A DNA stretch of 64,000 nt from an uncultured bacterium (GTDB taxonomy: Bacteria; Elusimicrobiota; Elusimicrobia; Elusimicrobiales; Elusimicrobiaceae). Under the pieces are notes generated by a model. It did no database searches and was not told the DNA's origin. It saw only the letters and a program-made list of their open reading frames with translations. Of the stretch, positions 62,432 through 64,000 are shown piece by piece. The stretch lies in NCBI GenBank assembly GCA_949291515.1, contig CASEVY010000010.1, positions 124,001 to 188,000 of the forward strand. Direction: 5' to 3'. A program made the position numbers and the translations under genes. Numbering within the stretch: the stretch's first letter is position 1; every line of letters starts with the position of its first letter.

Positions 62432-63442
62432 ATGGGAAGAGTAACTTTTTCGCAATTTTCCAAGGATATTAAGAAAGGCGTTCTCGCGCCCGTATATTTG
62501 TTTACGGGCGAGGACGTATTCCGCAAAAAAGAAGCGGCGGAAAATATCCGCAGGCTGATAGCGCCCGATGAGTTTAATTATGTAAAAGAGGACGCATCTT
62601 CCTGCGATATCGGCGATTTGATAAGTCTAGCGGGAACGGCGCCCGTATTCAGCCAAAGACGTTTGATAATTTTGGACAATGCCGATAAACTTAAAAAGGC
62701 GCCATTGGAAGCGTTATGCAAATATCTTTCCGATCCTTTGGATACGACTTGTTTTATCATAATGCATAATGATGCGAAAAAATTTAAAAAGGATAAAATA
62801 TTGGAGGAATCCTGCTCTGAAAATTGCGTTGTGGTTTCCTTCGACGAATTAAAGAGCAATCAACTCGGCCCTTGGATAGAGGAACACTTGTCAGATAAAG
62901 GTTTAAAGATAGATTCGGACGCTTTGATATTGCTGCAGGAGATAGTGGGGGCGGATCTTTCGGCTTTAAATATGGAGATAGAAAAACTATCTCTTTATTT
63001 GCTGGACAGGGCGGGGAAGACCGTCGGGCAGGAAGACGTTTTGGCTTGTGTGGGTTTAAATAAGGAGGAGAACCCTTTCGCGCTTAGCAATGCCGTATTG
63101 GACTGCAACCGCGGAGAAGCTCTTAAGCTGGCGCAGAAACTGTTGGACGGCGGTGAGGAACCCATAAGCGTTTTAAACAAGATAAGCGCCTGCGCTTTGA
63201 AGATGTTAAGGATAAAAAGGCTTAGCGAAGCCGGTCTTACTGGCGCGGCTTTGCAGCAGGCGGCGGGTTTGATGCCTTGGGAAGGGCGTTTGGCGGCAAA
63301 GGCGTATATAATGCCGTCTTCGAAGGCCTTGTGCCGCGCATTGGATAAGATAATAGAAACCGATATGGGCTTTAAGAGCGGCGCTTTGGTCGATCCGTCA
63401 ATACAGATAAAGGGCGTGATACTTGCGCTTTTAAACAGATAG
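62432..63442 (+). CDS. holA: DNA polymerase III delta subunit
   Basis: A 336-residue clamp-loader protein. The family pattern shows PVYLFTGEDVFRKKEAAENI, LAGTAPVFSQRRLIILDNAD, and IVGADLSALNMEIEKLSLYL. It opens the sliding clamp during loading in the replisome. Its ATG follows the lptE stop without a gap. Confidence 0.92.
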   Translation: MGRVTFSQFSKDIKKGVLAPVYLFTGEDVFRKKEAAENIRRLIAPDEFNYVKEDASSCDIGDLISLAGTAPVFSQRRLIILDNADKLKKAPLEALCKYLSDPLDTTCFIIMHNDAKKFKKDKILEESCSENCVVVSFDELKSNQLGPWIEEHLSDKGLKIDSDALILLQEIVGADLSALNMEIEKLSLYLLDRAGKTVGQEDVLACVGLNKEENPFALSNAVLDCNRGEALKLAQKLLDGGEEPISVLNKISACALKMLRIKRLSEAGLTGAALQQAAGLMPWEGRLAAKAYIMPSSKALCRALDKIIETDMGFKSGALVDPSIQIKGVILALLNR

Positions 63443-63556
63443 ATTTTTTATTTCCGAGGGCGTTTCTTAAAGAGATAGCCGAAGGGGATATTAAAGTATT
63501 GCATAAAATATAACAAAAAGATAAAATATATATACTTATTTAAGAGGTAATTAAAC

Positions 63557-63820
63557 ATGGCAAAATTAAAAACTGGGCGTCACACGAGCGCGCTGAAAGC
63601 GCAGAGACAGTCCGTAAAAAGAAATTCGGCTAATACGGGTTTAAAGAAAGTCGTTCGTTTGGCTGCCAAAGAAGTGGCCAAAACCAAGACCGCCGAAAGC
63701 GTTGCGAAAGCCTCTTCCGCTTTGGATAAAGCCGCGAAGAAAGGCGTAATACACTGGAAAGCGGCCGCGAGGAAGAAATCACGCTTGGCCAAGTCCGTGA
63801 ATAAAGCCGAAAGCAAATAG
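63557..63820 (+). CDS. rpsT: Ribosomal protein bS20
   Basis: An 87-residue Lys/Ala-rich protein with the S20 pattern: two long helices, SALKAQRQSVKRNSANTGLK, LDKAAKKGVIHWKAAARKKS. It binds 16S rRNA in the small subunit. AGAGG precedes the ATG. It lies 114 bases after holA with no clear terminator between. Confidence 0.95.
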   Translation: MAKLKTGRHTSALKAQRQSVKRNSANTGLKKVVRLAAKEVAKTKTAESVAKASSALDKAAKKGVIHWKAAARKKSRLAKSVNKAESK

Positions 63821-63836
63821 TTTTTTTGGCGATAAG

Positions 63837-63870
63837 AAGCGCGGCTGCCGTTAAGCTGCCGCGCTTTTTT
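63837..63870 (+). terminator. Intrinsic terminator after rpsT
   Basis: AAGCGCGGC (63837-63845) pairs with GCCGCGCTT (63858-63866), then TTTT. Confidence 0.92.
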
Positions 63871-63967
63871 GACGTTTTTAAACTTAGTGTCGTTTCCGTT
63901 TTGCCGTATAAAACTTTTTAAGTTTGCCCGGCGGCTTTAAAATTGTTATAATTTGTATATAGATTTT

Positions 63968-64000
63968 GCGCCTGTAGCTCAACTGGAAGAGCAGATCCGT
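63968..64000 (+). tRNA. tRNA, 5' part only (cut by window end)
   Basis: GCGCCTG, then TA, a GCTC/GAGC D stem and the start of the anticodon stem. The window ends at about position 33, right before the anticodon, so the amino acid cannot be told. Confidence 0.8.

Overview
The window reads as chromosome of a Gram-negative, probably strictly anaerobic bacterium. Outer-membrane biogenesis (an LptE-like lipoprotein in the order leuS-lptE-holA), undecaprenyl pyrophosphate recycling, bactofilin/M23 cell-wall genes, dTDP-sugar synthesis and lipoprotein signal peptides point to a diderm envelope. An NfnAB-type flavin pair, radical SAM chemistry and Na+/H+ and Na+/amino-acid transporters suit an anaerobic, sodium-using lifestyle. 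The overall look resembles gut-type Elusimicrobiota, but no rRNA is present and this placement is inference.

Layout. 1-3.4 kb: a minus-strand envelope operon (M23 peptidase, bactofilin, SurA-N chaperone-like protein, PfkB kinase cut by the window edge), then a thioredoxin-like lipoprotein. 3.5-12.7 kb: a long minus-strand run with SPL-like radical SAM protein, aldo/keto reductase, CoA-binding protein, YbaB/EbfC, and the AddA and AddB helicase-nucleases. 12.7-21.2 kb: uppP, a CorA-like channel, an AGCS symporter, a nucleoside phosphorylase, a TPR-TM-Ser/Thr kinase, a cation/proton antiporter, pgeF and murI. 21.2-26.2 kb: tRNA-Gln, tRNA-Pro followed at once by a C39-like peptidase and a family 5 solute-binding lipoprotein, then tRNA-Met and lysS.

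26.2-28.8 kb is a small AT-rich accessory island with a HEPN-like gene, a frameshifted phage head-morphogenesis remnant ending in an intact PBECR-like nuclease ORF, a predicted structured small RNA with its own promoter and terminator, and a ParB-domain fragment. It abuts the 3' end of a tRNA-Arg gene, the only complete tRNA here that encodes its CCA. 29-34.7 kb: rfbA-rfbC-rfbB, an NhaC antiporter, an alternative sigma-70 factor with a histone-H1-like Lys/Ala tail, and apt. 35-40 kb: a secreted cysteine-rich protein, then the macromolecular-synthesis operon rpsU-dnaG-rpoD and a HIT protein.

40.2-51.5 kb is the most unusual part: a single 2993-residue iterative type I PKS / PUFA-synthase-like megasynthase (KS-AT-KS-ACPx4-KR-DH) followed by a Sfp-type phosphopantetheinyl transferase and an acyl-CoA carboxylase carboxyltransferase subunit. 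Together they could make the extender, activate the carriers and build a hydroxylated or polyunsaturated acyl chain. All four carrier domains have Thr where the phosphopantetheinylated Ser is normally found.

51.7-64 kb: nfnA-nfnB, a GH57 glycosidase, a PIN-PhoH ATPase, a short UvrC, leuS-lptE-holA, rpsT and a tRNA cut by the window end. Several genes (murI, the alternative sigma gene, leuS) have good -10 boxes only a few bases before the start codon and no Shine-Dalgarno, suggesting leaderless mRNAs.
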